The position numbers and the translations under genes are program-made. A stretch of DNA of 64,000 nt from Isosphaera sp. (lineage in GTDB: Bacteria > Planctomycetota > Planctomycetia > Gemmatales > Gemmataceae). A model generated the notes under the pieces. The model ran no database searches, was not told the origin of the DNA, and saw only the letters and a program-made list of their open reading frames with translations. The number at the start of each line of letters is the position of its first letter. The first letter of the stretch is position 1. Below are positions 23,600-31,889 of this stretch, piece after piece. Where the stretch lies: the NCBI GenBank assembly GCA_013822345.1, contig PNKH01000033.1, positions 1-64,000 on the forward strand. The letters run 5' to 3'.

Positions 23600-24433
23600 T
23601 CACTTCTTCCCGTCCGGCCGCCACCCCGCCCGGCACTCGAGCGGAAAGTCGGTCAGGACCGCGTCGACGCCGGCGGCCCGGGCCTTCGCCCAGTTCCCCG
23701 GCTCCTTCCCCATCACCAGCGGGCCGACCAGGAATACCCGCTTCCCCGCGGCGTGAACCTTCTTCACCTCGTCGGCGGTCGGGATGAAGCGGACGTACAC
23801 CCAGTCGGCGGTCGTGTCCGCGAGGGCGTCCCCGAGCCCGTCGGCCGCCGGGCACAGGGCGGCGCACGCGGCCGCCGGGTTCGCCTCCTTCAGCTTCTCC
23901 CGCACCTTCACGTTCTCGATCGCCAGGCCGATGAACACGACCTGCTTCAGGACGCCGGCCTTCTCCGCGAGCTTCACCGCGTCCGCCTCGCAGTCGGGTT
24001 CCTTCAGGTCGACGGCGACGAGGGTGGAGGTGGCTTTCCGCTCCTTGAGCAGCGAGAAGAGTTCTTCGAGGGCCGGCACCCGCTCGCCGGCGAACGCCGG
24101 GTCGAACCGCCTCCCGGCGTCGAGCCGGCGGAGTTCGCGGAGGGACAGGTCGGCGAGCTTCCCCTTGCCGTCGGTGGTGCGGTCGACGGTCGGGTCGTGG
24201 AGGCAGACGAGCTGGCCGTCGCGGGTGCGGCGGACGTCGAGCTCGATCCCGACCCGCAAGTCGACGCAGGCGTTGAAGCCGGCGAGGGTTTCCTCGGGGG
24301 CGTGGGTCGGGAGCCCGCGGTGGCCGACGAGGACCGGGTCGGCGGCGGGGGCGGGGACGGACAAGAGGAGGGCGGCGAGGGCGAGGCGGAAGGGAAGGGC
24401 TGGGGGGTGACCGTTTGCGTGGCTTCCCCTCAC
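23600..24433 (-). CDS. Secreted glycerophosphodiester phosphodiesterase
   Basis: A 277-residue GDPD-family enzyme that hydrolyses glycerophosphodiesters to glycerol 3-phosphate and an alcohol. Motifs are VGHRGLPTHAPEET, ELDVRRTRDGQLVCLHDPTV (second histidine) and DRTTDGKG; the barrel continues to LVAVDLKEPD and DAVLTDFP. A signal peptide (LALAALLLSVPAPAA) precedes the domain. The start is uncertain: the best candidate is the GTG at 24433, which lies inside the arm of a palindromic repeat; no ATG is available closer to the signal peptide. Confidence 0.85.
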   Translation of the reverse strand: MRGSHANGHPPALPFRLALAALLLSVPAPAADPVLVGHRGLPTHAPEETLAGFNACVDLRVGIELDVRRTRDGQLVCLHDPTVDRTTDGKGKLADLSLRELRRLDAGRRFDPAFAGERVPALEELFSLLKERKATSTLVAVDLKEPDCEADAVKLAEKAGVLKQVVFIGLAIENVKVREKLKEANPAAACAALCPAADGLGDALADTTADWVYVRFIPTADEVKKVHAAGKRVFLVGPLVMGKEPGNWAKARAAGVDAVLTDFPLECRAGWRPDGKK

Positions 24434-24602
24434 CCGCCGCCGGCGAAGCGCCGGCGGCGACCTCTCCCCAGCGGGGAGAGGTGGGGGTGGTGCGGCCACC
24501 CCACAGCCACCCGACCCGGATAGCTGCCGAGGAGGCCAGCCACCCCCACCTCTCCCCGCTGGGGAGAGGTCGCCGCGGAGCGGCGGGTGAGGGGGAGCCA
24601 CC
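24420..24602. repeat. Inverted repeat, family I (CCCCTCACCCGCCG)
   Basis: Long arms of about 70 bp containing CGACCTCTCCCCAGCGGGGA on the left and its counterpart on the right. The left arm reaches into the predicted N-terminus of the GDPD gene. Shorter relatives are at 57910-57966 and 31221-31313. Confidence 0.85.
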
Positions 24603-24678
24603 TGCCGCGGAGTCCGGCCGGCCCCACCCCTCCCCGTCAGGCCCCGAGCCGTGGTGGCGAAGTCCCACACGTCGCACC

Positions 24679-25095
24679 TCACATCTTGATGACCTTCAGC
24701 CGCCGGGTGATCTCCTCGACCGGGATCACCTCGCCCTTCCCGGAGCCGGGGCAGACGGAGCAGGTGTGCTCCCAGTCCGCGGGGGTGGCGACGTTGCTGT
24801 CCCAGAACGGCCAGGTGCGGCACTGCGGCGGGCGGACCGGGTAGATCGTGCAGCCCTTGTCCGCGTCCCAGAACGTGCAGTCGCCGTTCGCCCGCTCACG
24901 GAGGGTGATCCGGCCGCGGGCCTTCCGGGCGTACAGTTCGCGCACCTCGCGCAGCGGCTGGCCGAGGAACCGGGCGATCGCCGCCAGCTCGTCCTCGGTC
25001 ACCCACACGTACCCGGGGTCGCCGGTGCAGCACGTGCCGCACCGGGTGCACTCGAACGCCAGCCCGTCCCGGTACCACGGCTCGTCGGCGGCCAC
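24679..25095 (-). CDS. YkgJ-type cysteine-cluster protein
   Basis: A 138-residue protein of the YkgJ/UPF0153 family, thought to bind zinc or an iron-sulphur cluster. Cysteines are in the family pattern: FECTRCGTCCTGDPG near 15-29, GDCTFWDADKGCTIYPVRPP near 71-90 and CRTWPFW. Two more follow in TCSVCPG. The GTG start at 25095 (MAADEP) is the only reasonable one. Function is unknown. Confidence 0.87.
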   Translation of the reverse strand: MAADEPWYRDGLAFECTRCGTCCTGDPGYVWVTEDELAAIARFLGQPLREVRELYARKARGRITLRERANGDCTFWDADKGCTIYPVRPPQCRTWPFWDSNVATPADWEHTCSVCPGSGKGEVIPVEEITRRLKVIKM

Positions 25096-25141
25096 GGCTC
25101 ACCCCCTCCGGGGGTATGTTACCGGCCGGACCCTCCCGGGT

Positions 25142-25215
25142 CTTGGCGAGCGCCGGGGCGTGAGCCCGACGTGGCCTCCAACGCACGTCGGGCTCACGCC
25201 CCGACGCTCGCCAAG
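25142..25215. repeat. Inverted repeat, family O (CTTGGCGAGCG)
   Basis: 32-bp arms (25142-25173, 25184-25215) match 31 of 32. The right end abuts the TGA stop of the glycosyltransferase gene with no spacer. Confidence 0.94.
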
Positions 25216-26226
25216 TCAGCACCGGACCGGCACCAGGTTCGCCAGGAACTGCCGGGTGCAGTTCTCCCACGTGTACCCCGCCCCGGCCGCCGCACACGCC
25301 GCCCGGTCGCCGGTCGCCAGAGCCCGCCCCACCGCCGCCCCGAGGTCGTCGTCCAGCGCCCCGAGCTTGGGGTCGGCGACGATGTCGATCGGCCCGGTGA
25401 CCGGGTACGCGGCGACCGGCAGCCCGCTCGCCAGCGCCTCGATCAGCACCACCCCGAACGTGTCCGTCCGGCTCGGGAACACGAACAGGTCCGCCGCCGC
25501 GTACACCTCGCCCAACGCCTGCCCCTTGCGATACCCGAGGAACACCGCCTCCGGGTACTGCTTCTCCAAACTTGCCCGCGCCGGCCCGTCCCCGACCACC
25601 AGCTTCGTCCCGGCCGTCTTCAGCCGCAGGAAGTCGTCGATCCCTTTCTCGTGCGACACCCGGCCGACGTACAAGAGCACCGGCCGCGGGCGCCCGGCGT
25701 CGGCCCGCGGCCGCGGGTGGAAGACATCCAGGTCGACGCCGCGCGACCACCGCCGGACCGGCGGGCGGAACCCGCGCCCGATCAGCTCGCGCTCCAGGCT
25801 CGGGGTCGCCACCATCATCCCCGCCGACGCCCCGTGGAACCACCGGAGGAAGCGGTAGGTGATTCCTTCCGGCACCCACGCCAGCCGCTTCAGGTACTCG
25901 GGGAAGCGGGTGTGGTACGATGTGGTGAACCGCCACCGCATTCGCCGGCAGAACCGGCGAACCAGGAGGCCGAGGACGCCCTCCGTGGAGACGTGGACGT
26001 GGTCCGGGCGGAACCGGGCCACCCGCTCGTAGACGCGGCCCGGCCGGGGGTAGCAGACTGGGATCTCGGGGTAGAACGGGGTCGGGACCGACGGGTACGC
26101 GGTCGGCTCGACCACCTCGACGGCGTGGCCCCACCCGCGGAGGACGCGGGCGGTGGTGTCGAGGGTGCGGACCACCCCGCTGACCTGCGGGTGCCAGGCG
26201 TCGGTGGCGATCAGGACGCGGGCCAT
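25216..26226 (-). CDS. Glycosyltransferase family 4 (mannosyltransferase-like)
   Basis: A 336-residue GT-B enzyme. The N-domain start is VLIATDAWHPQVSGVVRTLD, then STEGVLGLLVRRF and TSYHTRFPEYL. The C-domain has RWSRGVDLDVFHP, LLYVGRVSHEKGIDDFL, VVGDGPARASLE, and the donor-binding PSRTDTFGVVLIEALASGLP. The closest remembered relatives are GDP-mannose-dependent alpha-mannosyltransferases acting on lipids. The start is 14 bp from the divergent gene at 26241. Confidence 0.9.
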   Translation of the reverse strand: MARVLIATDAWHPQVSGVVRTLDTTARVLRGWGHAVEVVEPTAYPSVPTPFYPEIPVCYPRPGRVYERVARFRPDHVHVSTEGVLGLLVRRFCRRMRWRFTTSYHTRFPEYLKRLAWVPEGITYRFLRWFHGASAGMMVATPSLERELIGRGFRPPVRRWSRGVDLDVFHPRPRADAGRPRPVLLYVGRVSHEKGIDDFLRLKTAGTKLVVGDGPARASLEKQYPEAVFLGYRKGQALGEVYAAADLFVFPSRTDTFGVVLIEALASGLPVAAYPVTGPIDIVADPKLGALDDDLGAAVGRALATGDRAACAAAGAGYTWENCTRQFLANLVPVRC

Positions 26227-26240
26227 TCGAGGAGGATACC

Positions 26241-26450
26241 GTGCCGGACCCGGATAAGCGACAGCTCCGCGAGTTGAAGCGGGCGATCAAGAAGCGCGGG
26301 AACAAGCACCGCCGGCAGGAGCTGAAGCGGACCCTGGCCGAGAACCCGGACGCGGCCGCCGACGCCGAGGGGAACCTCGGCAAGCACCGGTCCGACCGGC
26401 TGAACAAGCTCGACAACGACGCCACTCGGCGGAAGCCGGACGCCGAGTAG
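26241..26450 (+). CDS. Small basic hypothetical protein
   Basis: A 69-residue, Lys/Arg-rich protein (KRQLRELKRAIKKRGNKHRR), with an acidic middle and SDRLNKLDNDATRRKPDAE at the end. It has a GTG start preceded by AGGAGG. I recognise a conserved planctomycete small protein but no function; the charge suggests nucleic-acid or ribosome binding. Its start is 14 bp from the divergent glycosyltransferase start, so its promoter must lie within that gene. Its TAG stop is provided by a family B palindrome. Confidence 0.7.
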   Translation: MPDPDKRQLRELKRAIKKRGNKHRRQELKRTLAENPDAAADAEGNLGKHRSDRLNKLDNDATRRKPDAE

Positions 26451-26540
26451 GGTGGGCCGAGCCGGCGCTTCGCCGGCGAGTCCCACCGGGCGACGGCGGT
26501 GGTGGGACTCGGCCGCAGAGCCGGCCTCGGCCCACCCTAC
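26447..26540. repeat. Inverted repeat, family B
   Basis: Arms at 26447-26487 and 26501-26540, with some mismatches inside. Both outer ends are GTAGGGTGGGCC read outwards-in, and each supplies the TAG stop of one of the two convergent genes (26448-26450 plus strand, 26537-26539 minus strand). Confidence 0.95.
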
Positions 26541-27769
26541 TTCAGCTTCACGCACACCAGCTTCGAGCCGTCCCGCGCGAACAGCCGGCCGTCCGCCACC
26601 GCAGGGGCCGCCCGCACCGGCTTCGCCAGCACCGCCCCCCGCCCCCGCTCCTTGTACCCGTCCGGCGAGGCGTCGAACCGGACCAGGTCGCCGCCCTCGG
26701 TCAGCGCCAAGAGCCCGCCGTCGACCGCCACCAGCGACGCCACCCCGAACTTCGGCACCCCCCACTTCACCGCCCCGGTCTTCCACTCGACGCACCGCAG
26801 CTCCGCCGTCCCCACGTCCGCCCGGCCGTGAACCCCGTACAGGTAGTCGCCGACCCGGACCGGCGTCCCGTACTGACTCGACAGCGTCTTGTCGTTCCCC
26901 ACCGACGCCCGGTTCGGGTTCGGCCACACCTCGGCCAGGTCGCCGCCCTTCGCCTTCACCAGCACCGCCCCGGTCGCGTAGGACACGGTCAGGAAGATCT
27001 CGTCCTTCCACACGAGTGGCGTCGCCCCCTGGACGCTGGCGTCGATCCGCGGCCGCCACTCCAGCTCGTACAGCACCTTCCCGTCGGCCGGGGACAGCAC
27101 CCGCAGCCCGTACCGGGTGAGGAACACCGCCGCCGGCTTCCCGTCGATCTCGGCGGCGGTCGGGGAGGAGTAACTCGCCGCGTCGTCGGTCGCCTTCCAC
27201 ACCTCCTTCCCGGTTGCCGGGTCGAACGCCACGACGCCCGCCCCCTTCCCGCCGACGTTCACCAGCAGCTTCCCGTCGAGCAGCAGCGGCGAGCACGCGA
27301 CGCCGAAGAACCCCTTCGACGCCTTGTAGTCGGCGAGCAGGTTCCGGCCCCACAGCTTCTTCCCGGTGGCGAGTTCCCAGGCGTGGAAGTCGCCGTTCGC
27401 CCCGAGGGTGAAGACCCGCCCGTCGGCGACGAGCGGGGTCGCCCGGGGGCCGTTGTCGAAGTCGAAGTCGTCGCGGTACTTCGTCGGGTAGGTGGACGCC
27501 CAGTGTTCCTTCCCGGTGGCCGGGTCGAGGGCCGCGACCACCTCCTCGTCCGCGACCCGGTGGAACAGGATGAGCTTCCCGCCGGCGACGACCGGCCCGG
27601 CCCACCCCTTCCCGACGTCCTTCTGCCAGGCGACCGGCGGGCCGGCCTTCGGCCAGTCCCAGGCGAGCTTCGTCTCGGGCGAGTGGCCGTCGCGGGTCGG
27701 ACCGAGGAACTGCGGCCAGTCGGCGGCCAGCAGGAGCGGCACGGCGAGGGGGACGAGGAGGCGGGTCAT
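26537..27769 (-). CDS. Secreted PQQ-like beta-propeller protein
   Basis: A 410-residue protein with a signal peptide (TRLLVPLAVPLLLAADWP). It has the planctomycete propeller signature WPQFLGPTRDGHSPET and blades ending ALDPATGKEHWAS, ELATGKKLWGRN, DPATGKEVWKAT, SPADGKVLYELE and EWKTGAVKWGV. Likely a periplasmic sugar-binding or assembly-factor-like protein; no enzyme residues are evident. The start ATG at 27769 begins the signal peptide. The stop is in a family B palindrome. Confidence 0.87.
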   Translation of the reverse strand: MTRLLVPLAVPLLLAADWPQFLGPTRDGHSPETKLAWDWPKAGPPVAWQKDVGKGWAGPVVAGGKLILFHRVADEEVVAALDPATGKEHWASTYPTKYRDDFDFDNGPRATPLVADGRVFTLGANGDFHAWELATGKKLWGRNLLADYKASKGFFGVACSPLLLDGKLLVNVGGKGAGVVAFDPATGKEVWKATDDAASYSSPTAAEIDGKPAAVFLTRYGLRVLSPADGKVLYELEWRPRIDASVQGATPLVWKDEIFLTVSYATGAVLVKAKGGDLAEVWPNPNRASVGNDKTLSSQYGTPVRVGDYLYGVHGRADVGTAELRCVEWKTGAVKWGVPKFGVASLVAVDGGLLALTEGGDLVRFDASPDGYKERGRGAVLAKPVRAAPAVADGRLFARDGSKLVCVKLK

Positions 27770-27869
27770 GGGTCGCTCCCGGGTTGGTGGCGGCGCGGCG
27801 GCCGTTCCGCCGACGCCCGACGGGGTTGGGGGCCGGTCCGTCCGTGTCCGCCGCCAGGGGTTGCGCGGA

Positions 27870-28019
27870 CGCCGCCGGGGGTTGCGCTGCGCTCCACCCC
27901 CGGCTACACTCGGTCGTCCCTCCGGGACTACACCGGTTGGAACCCCGGAGGGGTGACCGACGGTAGCCGGGGGTGGAGCGACGGGCCGCCAGGCCCGGAG
28001 CGCAACCCCCGGCGGCCGA
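27870..28019. repeat. Inverted repeat, family H, diverged
   Basis: Left arm from about 27870 (CCGCCGGGGGTTGCGCTGCG), right arm to about 28019 (GGAGCGCAACCCCCGGCGGC), with CGGCTAC/GGTAGCCG inner ends. It fills most of the 387-bp gap between the propeller start and the GNAT gene; otherwise only the -10 at 28096 is visible. Confidence 0.85.
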
Positions 28020-28095
28020 CGGAGACGACCCCGGCGGGCGGCCGGGTCGGAGGCCCCCCGCGCCCGGCGTTCTTGCGGCCCGGCACCGGGGGTCA

Positions 28096-28101
28096 TAGTA
28101 T
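28096..28101 (+). promoter_or_regulatory. -10-like TAGTAT
   Basis: TAGTAT in CATAGTATTGG, 55 bp before the GTG at 28157. Confidence 0.35.
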
Positions 28102-28156
28102 TGGCCTGATCCGACCACCGCCGCCGTCCTCCCCCGGCGGGCCGCCGGAGCCGGCC

Positions 28157-29149
28157 GTGCTTACGTTCCGCCGCTTCCGCAACACCGACCCGCCGGCGCT
28201 CGCGGACGTGTGGAACGAGTCCCACCAGGCCCGCAGCGCCTACCCCCTCCGCACCCCCTCCCTCCTCGAGCGGTGGGTGTTCTCCAAGCCGTACTTCGAC
28301 CCGGACGGGCTGATCGTCGCCGCCGACCCGGCCGACGGCGACAAGGTTCTCGGGTACGTCCTCGCCGGGTTCGGGCCGAACGACGAGCTGTCCGCCCTCG
28401 ACCCGACCAACGGCGTCATCTGCTCCCTCGCCGTCCGCCCGGACGCCCGCCGCCGCGGCCTCGGCCGCGACCTGGTGCGGAAGGCCGAGGAGTACCTGAC
28501 CGCCCGCGGGTCGACCGTCCTGTGGGCCGGCCCGCGGTGGCCGTACTGCCCGTACGGGTTCGGCCTGTACGGCGGGACCGGGTGCCCCGGGTTCCTCGCG
28601 TCCGACACCGCCGCCGACCCGTTCTTCCGCGGCCTCGGGTACGAGCCGGGCGGGACGACGCTGGTGTTCCAGAAGAAGTTGGACGCCCCGCTGGCGGTCG
28701 CCGACAACCGGTTCGCGTTCCTCCGCCGGCGGTACGAGACGCAGGTGGTGCGGGCGGCCGGGGTGCCGTCGTGGTGGCACGACTGCGTCTGGGGGACGCT
28801 CGAGCCGGTCGAGTTCCGGGCGGCGGACAAGCTGGCGAACAACTTCCCGGCCGCCCGGGCGGTGGTGTGGGAGCTGGAGGGGTACGGGTGGCGGTGGGGG
28901 TTCCCGTCGGCCGGGGTGCTGGACGTGCAGGTGCGGGAGGACCTGCGGCGGCAGGGGATGGCGAAGCTGCTCCTGGCCCAGGTGCTGCGGTTCCTCCAGG
29001 ACCAGTTCTTCGGCATCTGCGAGATCCAGGCCCCGGCCGACCGCCCCGACCTGGTCGGGCTGTGCCGGTCGGTGACGATGGAGCAGGTGGACGTCGGGAC
29101 GGCGTACGTCAAGCGGGTCGGGGGGCCGGCGTCGGCGGGACGGGAGTAG
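28157..29149 (+). CDS. GNAT-family acetyltransferase, two domains
   Basis: A 330-residue protein with two GNAT domains. The first is complete in outline with CSLAVRPDARRRGLGRDLVR (acetyl-CoA loop RRGLG) near 93-112. The second has VLDVQVREDLRRQGMAKLLL (RRQGM) near 255-274. The GTG at 28157 has no strong ribosome-binding site. The substrate is not inferable; tandem GNAT proteins include mycothiol synthase and aminoglycoside acetyltransferases. The TAG stop is the outer end of a family B palindrome. Confidence 0.86.
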   Translation: MLTFRRFRNTDPPALADVWNESHQARSAYPLRTPSLLERWVFSKPYFDPDGLIVAADPADGDKVLGYVLAGFGPNDELSALDPTNGVICSLAVRPDARRRGLGRDLVRKAEEYLTARGSTVLWAGPRWPYCPYGFGLYGGTGCPGFLASDTAADPFFRGLGYEPGGTTLVFQKKLDAPLAVADNRFAFLRRRYETQVVRAAGVPSWWHDCVWGTLEPVEFRAADKLANNFPAARAVVWELEGYGWRWGFPSAGVLDVQVREDLRRQGMAKLLLAQVLRFLQDQFFGICEIQAPADRPDLVGLCRSVTMEQVDVGTAYVKRVGGPASAGRE

Positions 29150-29243
29150 GGTGGGCCGAGGCCGGCGCTTCGCCGGCCTCGGCCCGCCGGAGCGGCGCGG
29201 TGGTGGGACTCGCCGGCGAAGCGCCGGCCTCGGCCCACCCTAC
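29146..29243. repeat. Inverted repeat, family B
   Basis: Perfect 31-bp arms (29146-29176, 29213-29243). TAG at 29147-29149 is the stop of the GNAT gene. Confidence 0.95.
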
Positions 29244-29270
29244 TCCCACCCGAAATCCGGCTCGCCCCGG

Positions 29271-31145
29271 TCACGGCGAGTCCCACGTCAGGGTGACCCG
29301 CGGGGTCGGGCCGGGGACCACCAGCCGGACGTGGTGGGTCGGGTCCCGCCCGGTCGGGTCCTTCAGCACCTCCACCCGGACGTAGCTCGGGAACACCCGC
29401 AGCCCGTCGACCCAGTGCAGGCTCAGCTCCACGTACCCGGCCGGGTTCGGCGCCACCCGGGTCAGCACCACCCGGCCCGGGCCGGCCGACTCCCACGCCG
29501 CCGCCCCGGTCAGGACGAACGACCGCGGCCGGTCCAGGGCGAACACCACCACCTCCCGCCCGCCCTCGGCCAGCCGGGCCACCTCCTTCGCCGGCGGGTA
29601 CGCCGCCCACCGCCCGGCCGCCTCCGGGCTCCGGGTCACCACCCACCCGACGTTGTACCAGTCGCAGAACGCCCGCAGCTCCGGGTCCGTCCACTCCCCC
29701 CACCCGCGGCCGCCGAGCTGCCGGCAGCACATCGCGCAGTACCCGTGCTCCACCCCCGACTCCGGGTCCAGCCCGCCCAGGTAGTGCCGGCCGGTGAGCA
29801 CCGGCAGCAGGGCCGACCAGTTCCACCCCGGCCGCCGGTCCCCCGGGGTCGCCGTCTCGTCCCACAGCACCCGGGCCTCGGTGGTGGTGTGCCGGCGCAG
29901 CACCGCCACCAACTCCCGCTGCTCGGCCGTCAGCCCGACCGGGAGCGGGTCGGCGGCCACCCCGGCCGCCCGGGCGAGCGGCCGGCCCCGGCCGTCGGCC
30001 CACCCGGCGGCGAGGAGCCAGGCGGTGAGGACGACGGTCGCCGCCGTTGCCAGCTTCACCCGCCCGAGCACCGCCCACGCGGCGAGCGCCGCCGGCGGGA
30101 CGAGGAACGCGGCGGCCAGCAGCCCGAGCCGGTCCGGGACGTCCGGGGCGACGACCGGCCACGCCCCGGCGACCCGGGCGGCGGCGGCCGCCAGCCCGGC
30201 CGCGAGCAGGACCAGCCCGGCCGCCGCCCGCCGCCCGGCCCGCCACCCGACGACCCCCCCGGCCACCCCGGCGAGGACCAGCGCCGCCCCGCCCGGCAGC
30301 CCGCCGAGCGGGTCGGCGAGGGCGGCCGCCCAGTCCGGCGGCGGGACGGCGTCCGCGGCCGACTGGCGGACCCACCAGTACTTCCCCCAGTCGACCAGCC
30401 ACCACACGTTCGGGGCGACCCCGGCGAACGTCACCCCGGCCAGCCCGAGGTGGAACGCCGGCCCGTGCCGCGGGGCGAACACGAGGTAGTAGGCGAGCAC
30501 CACCGGCGTCAGCCCGACCCACAGGAACGGGTGGGCGTACCACCCGACCAGGGCGGCCGCGGCCAGGACCAGCCAGGCGTCGACCCCGAGCGTCGCCGCG
30601 AACCGGGCCAGCCACGGGACGAACACCACCGCCGCCAGCCCGGCGGCCAGGCCGTCGAACTGCCCCTCGGCGATCATCCGGGCGGCCGGCCCGGACCACC
30701 CGAGGACAATACCCGCGGCCCCGGCCAGGACCGCCGCCCCGGCCGGCAGCCCGGCCCCGCGGGCGGCCGCCGCGAAGCAGACCGGCACCAGGGCCAGGAC
30801 GGCGAACAGCCCGACCTTGTACGCCCCCGGCCGGTAGGTGCCGCCGCCGAGGACGAGGAACAGCTCGGCCGGCCGGCTCCCGCCGTCGAAGACGGGGGTC
30901 TTCGGGTACCCGGCCTGGAAGTGGGGGTCGTAGCAGGTGGTGGCGGCCCGGGCGCAGAACGACTCGGCCCCGAGGGCGCCGTGGTACAGGTGGAGCGGGT
31001 GCCGGCCGGACATCAGCGGGCGGTCGTCGGTGACCGCCGCCCACGCCCGGTCCGGGCCGAACAGGGCCAGCGCCAGCCCGGCCTGGGCGAGGACCAGCCC
31101 GGCCAGGCCGAGCAGCCAGACCGGGCGGTCGCGGAACCCGTCCAT
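29271..31145 (-). CDS. Large polytopic membrane protein, glycosyltransferase-like
   Basis: A 624-residue protein with about 10-12 hydrophobic segments in the first 430 residues and a soluble C-terminal domain of about 190 residues. The first extracytoplasmic loop contains two cysteines (AESFCARAATTCYD). The topology (many helices, acidic first loop, C-terminal beta domain, GWYAHPFLWVGL) is like lipid-linked sugar transferases (GT39/GT83 type), but no DD or DE motif is clear. The ATG at 31145 starts at the first helix. Function not assigned. Confidence 0.75.
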   Translation of the reverse strand: MDGFRDRPVWLLGLAGLVLAQAGLALALFGPDRAWAAVTDDRPLMSGRHPLHLYHGALGAESFCARAATTCYDPHFQAGYPKTPVFDGGSRPAELFLVLGGGTYRPGAYKVGLFAVLALVPVCFAAAARGAGLPAGAAVLAGAAGIVLGWSGPAARMIAEGQFDGLAAGLAAVVFVPWLARFAATLGVDAWLVLAAAALVGWYAHPFLWVGLTPVVLAYYLVFAPRHGPAFHLGLAGVTFAGVAPNVWWLVDWGKYWWVRQSAADAVPPPDWAAALADPLGGLPGGAALVLAGVAGGVVGWRAGRRAAAGLVLLAAGLAAAAARVAGAWPVVAPDVPDRLGLLAAAFLVPPAALAAWAVLGRVKLATAATVVLTAWLLAAGWADGRGRPLARAAGVAADPLPVGLTAEQRELVAVLRRHTTTEARVLWDETATPGDRRPGWNWSALLPVLTGRHYLGGLDPESGVEHGYCAMCCRQLGGRGWGEWTDPELRAFCDWYNVGWVVTRSPEAAGRWAAYPPAKEVARLAEGGREVVVFALDRPRSFVLTGAAAWESAGPGRVVLTRVAPNPAGYVELSLHWVDGLRVFPSYVRVEVLKDPTGRDPTHHVRLVVPGPTPRVTLTWDSP

Positions 31146-31220
31146 GCAGCCTCCCCGCGGTCCGAGGGCGGCCGACCATACGCCGGGACCGGCGGCGGGG
31201 GCAAGGCCGGCTTCGCCCGG

Positions 31221-31313
31221 GAGAGGGGGTGAAGGGGTGAACGGGTGAGGGGGTGACCGAGACAACCCCGGTCTCGGTCACCCCCTCACCCGTTCACCCC
31301 TTCACCCCCTCCC
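31221..31313. repeat. Inverted repeat, family I variant (GGGGTGAACGGGTGAG)
   Basis: 43-bp arms (31221-31263 and 31271-31313) with one mismatch and a 7-bp loop, between two divergent genes. Confidence 0.95.
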
Positions 31314-31354
31314 TTCCGAACCCAATCCCCATCCCCCATCCCCGCCCGCACTGG

Positions 31355-31360
31355 TAGAAT
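31355..31360 (+). promoter_or_regulatory. -10-like TAGAAT of the mcs operon
   Basis: TAGAAT in the context GGTAGAATGGCCG lies 44 bp before the ATG at 31405. The same context (GGTAGAATGC) occurs upstream of the TrmL gene. Confidence 0.5.
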
Positions 31361-31404
31361 GGCCGTACCGCGGGGCCGGGCCCGGCGGGGCGGGGGTCCG
31401 GCCG

Positions 31405-31866
31405 ATGAAGTGTCAGCGCTGCCCGAAGCAGGCCACGTTGCACATCACCGAGGTGCTGCCGGAGGAGCGCTTCGAGGAAGTCCACCTGTGCGAGGACTGC
31501 GCCAAGAAGTACCTGTACGAGCCGCAGCAGAAGAAGCACGGCAAGCTCGCCGCGGCCGACGAGGACGCCCCGGCCGGGGCCCGGTGCCCGGCCTGCGGGA
31601 TCACCTTCCTGGAGTTCCGGAACCACGGCCGGTTCGGCTGCCCGCACGACTACGACGCCTTCCGGGCGGACCTCCTGCCGCTGCTGGAGGGCGTCCACGG
31701 GGAGACCCGGCACGCCGGCAAGGCCCCGCGCCGCGGCCCCCGGGCCAAGCCCGCCCAGTCCGAGCTGACCCACCTCCGCCAGCAGCTCCACACCCTGGTG
31801 ACCGAGGAGAAGTACGAGGAGGCGGCCCGGGTCCGCGACCGCATCCGGCAGTTGGAAGAGGGCTGA
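31405..31866 (+). CDS. mcsA: McsA-like protein (zinc-finger, UVR motif), copy 1
   Basis: A 153-residue protein with CxxC pairs KCQRC, LCEDC and CPAC near the N-terminus, the block RFGCPHDYDAFRADLLPLLE, and a C-terminal UVR motif (LVTEEKYEEAARVRDRIRQ). In Firmicutes, McsA activates the arginine kinase McsB and the ClpC system. It begins an operon with a second McsA-like gene (23 bp later), McsB and VanZ. UVR proteins also occur with Clp ATPases without McsB, but here McsB follows directly. Confidence 0.88.
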   Translation: MKCQRCPKQATLHITEVLPEERFEEVHLCEDCAKKYLYEPQQKKHGKLAAADEDAPAGARCPACGITFLEFRNHGRFGCPHDYDAFRADLLPLLEGVHGETRHAGKAPRRGPRAKPAQSELTHLRQQLHTLVTEEKYEEAARVRDRIRQLEEG

Positions 31867-31889
31867 CGGGCCGCGACCGGGGGACCGGG

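Noticed and set aside
28240-31281. Minus-strand ORF of 1013 codons
   Set aside because: It overlaps the real GNAT gene and the real membrane protein in the wrong frames and is rich in Arg/Gly/Pro without motifs.
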